5,100 nucleotides of DNA from an uncultured Bacteroidales bacterium (GTDB lineage: Bacteria > Bacteroidota > Bacteroidia > Bacteroidales > UBA932): contig CAMZCW010000180.1 in the NCBI GenBank assembly GCA_947305045.1, positions 1 through 5,100 on the forward strand, written 5' to 3'. A program made the translations under genes and the position numbers. Below, in pieces: positions 4,143 through 5,100 of this stretch (position 1 is the first letter of the stretch; each line of letters opens with the position of its first letter). Under the pieces are notes generated by a model. That model had not been told where the DNA came from and made no database searches. It saw nothing but the letters and a program-made list of their open reading frames with translations.

Positions 4143-5100
4143 ATGGCCTCCGGAAAAGACATACTGCTTGGCCGCATCCGCAGCGGTGAAGGGCTCAGCT
4201 TTGGGCAGCAGCTCAAGCTGAGTCTCATCCTGAGCTATCCGGCCATCCTGGCGCAGCTCTCGTCCGTGATGATGCAGTACATCGATGCTTCCATGGTGGG
4301 GCATCTGGGGCCGGCTGCCGGAGCTTCTATCGGCCTGGTTTCCACTTGTCTGTGGCTTTTTGGCGGCTTTGGCATGGCCGTTACCAGCGGCTTTTCCGTG
4401 CAGGTGGCGCACCTGGTGGGGGCTAATGACTTCAGCGGCGCCCGTTCTGTCCTCCGGCAGGCGCTGGTGTGCGTGCTGGGCTTCAGCCTGTTCCTGGCGG
4501 TTACAGGCATGGGCATCTCCCCCTTCCTTCCCCATTGGCTGGGCGGCGGAAAAGACATCACCGCAGACGCCACCAGCTACTTTTTCATTATGGCGCTGTT
4601 CATGCCGGCCATGATTATGGACTGGACCTGCGCCGCCATCCTGCAGGCCAGCGGTAACATGAAGGTGCCCAGCATCCTGAGCATCGGCATGTGCGTGCTG
4701 GACGTGGTATTCAACTACATTTTCATTTACCTGCTGGACATGGGCGTTACCGGAGCGGCGCTGGGCAGCGGCCTGGCAGAAGTCCTTACCGGCCTGGCCA
4801 TGTTCTATTTCCTCTCCGTAAGGAGTCCGGAGCTCAACCTGAGGCAGGAAAAAGGCAGTTTCCGCCCCACCCGGAAAGTGGTGGAAAAAGCGCTGGGCAT
4901 CAGCGGCCCCATGGCCCTGCAGAACCTCCTGATGCGTGGCGCGCACATTGCCTCCACCGTCATTGTGGCGCCGCTGGGCACCATTTCCATCGCCGCCAAC
5001 AGCTTCGCCATCACGGCAGAAAGCTTCTGCTACATGCCCGGTTATGGCATTGCCGATGCCTCCACCACGCTGGTGGGCCAGAGTATCGGCGCCGGGCGCA
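4143..5100 (+). CDS. MATE-family efflux transporter, 3' end beyond the window
   Basis: The reading frame from ATG 4143 stays open for 319 codons to the window edge. It encodes the first two thirds or so of a multidrug and toxic compound extrusion protein. These 12-helix inner-membrane antiporters export drugs or metabolites using a Na+ or H+ gradient. After a short polar N-terminus, helix 1 (about 26-47) ends in QYIDASMVGHLG with Asp48, a position conserved in the family. Further hydrophobic segments lie near 60-80, 103-126, 145-167, 178-198 and 203-226. LQASGNMK (167-174) and GAALGS (204-209) are typical. The second half begins at about 240 with ISGPMALQNLL (253-263) and runs to YMPGYGIADASTTLVGQSIG, the repeat of the first-half pattern. 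It follows the recQ-like gene by 22 bp but has its own promoter. The substrate is unknown; NorM- or DinF-like subgrouping is not attempted. Confidence 0.93.
   Translation, partial: MASGKDILLGRIRSGEGLSFGQQLKLSLILSYPAILAQLSSVMMQYIDASMVGHLGPAAGASIGLVSTCLWLFGGFGMAVTSGFSVQVAHLVGANDFSGARSVLRQALVCVLGFSLFLAVTGMGISPFLPHWLGGGKDITADATSYFFIMALFMPAMIMDWTCAAILQASGNMKVPSILSIGMCVLDVVFNYIFIYLLDMGVTGAALGSGLAEVLTGLAMFYFLSVRSPELNLRQEKGSFRPTRKVVEKALGISGPMALQNLLMRGAHIASTVIVAPLGTISIAANSFAITAESFCYMPGYGIADASTTLVGQSIGAGR

Noticed and set aside
2987..4228. Long - strand open frame (413 codons) opposite the helicase gene
   Set aside because: It is antisense to a helicase with all motifs in place. Its translation has no recognisable domain, and long antisense frames are expected in GC-rich coding DNA.
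4086..4946. - strand open frame of 286 codons at the right edge
   Set aside because: The + strand encodes an uninterrupted MATE transporter with typical motifs. The antisense product is His/Gln-rich and low in hydrophobic order, as expected of a shadow frame.

Overview
The window looks like a GC-rich chromosome of the phylum Bacteroidota, probably order Bacteroidales. The main reason is the promoters. Copies of the Bacteroidetes -7 element TAnnTTTG, or a one-base variant, lie just upstream of four genes, often with very short leaders and no clear Shine-Dalgarno site. The RecQ-type helicase also has a C-terminal layout I associate with this phylum. The exact genus cannot be read from this segment.

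Left part (1-1435, + strand): the 3' part of a GNAT acetyltransferase gene, then queD and queE. The last two encode consecutive enzymes of 7-deazaguanine (queuosine precursor) synthesis. QueD makes 6-carboxytetrahydropterin and QueE converts it to 7-carboxy-7-deazaguanine. queD has its own promoter. A 30-bp dispersed repeat sits between queD and queE and ends exactly at the queE start codon.

Middle (1436-1682): the convergent queE/ybaK intergenic region is almost filled by a 234-bp imperfect palindrome (1443-1676). It has 8-bp perfect ends and two internal 29-bp hairpins that are inverted copies of each other and differ by a compensatory base-pair change. This is the least explained object in the window.

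Right part: ybaK (- strand, aminoacyl-tRNA deacylase) and a RecQ-family helicase gene (+ strand) are divergent, with promoters about 20 bp apart. The helicase leader contains a second, inverted, partly duplicated copy of the repeat seen before queE. The window ends inside a MATE-family efflux transporter gene (from 4143), which has its own promoter.

The genes are housekeeping or common accessory functions (tRNA modification, tRNA proofreading, DNA repair, efflux). No defence island, CRISPR array, tRNA or rRNA gene was found. The interest lies in the non-coding repeats and how they sit against start codons.
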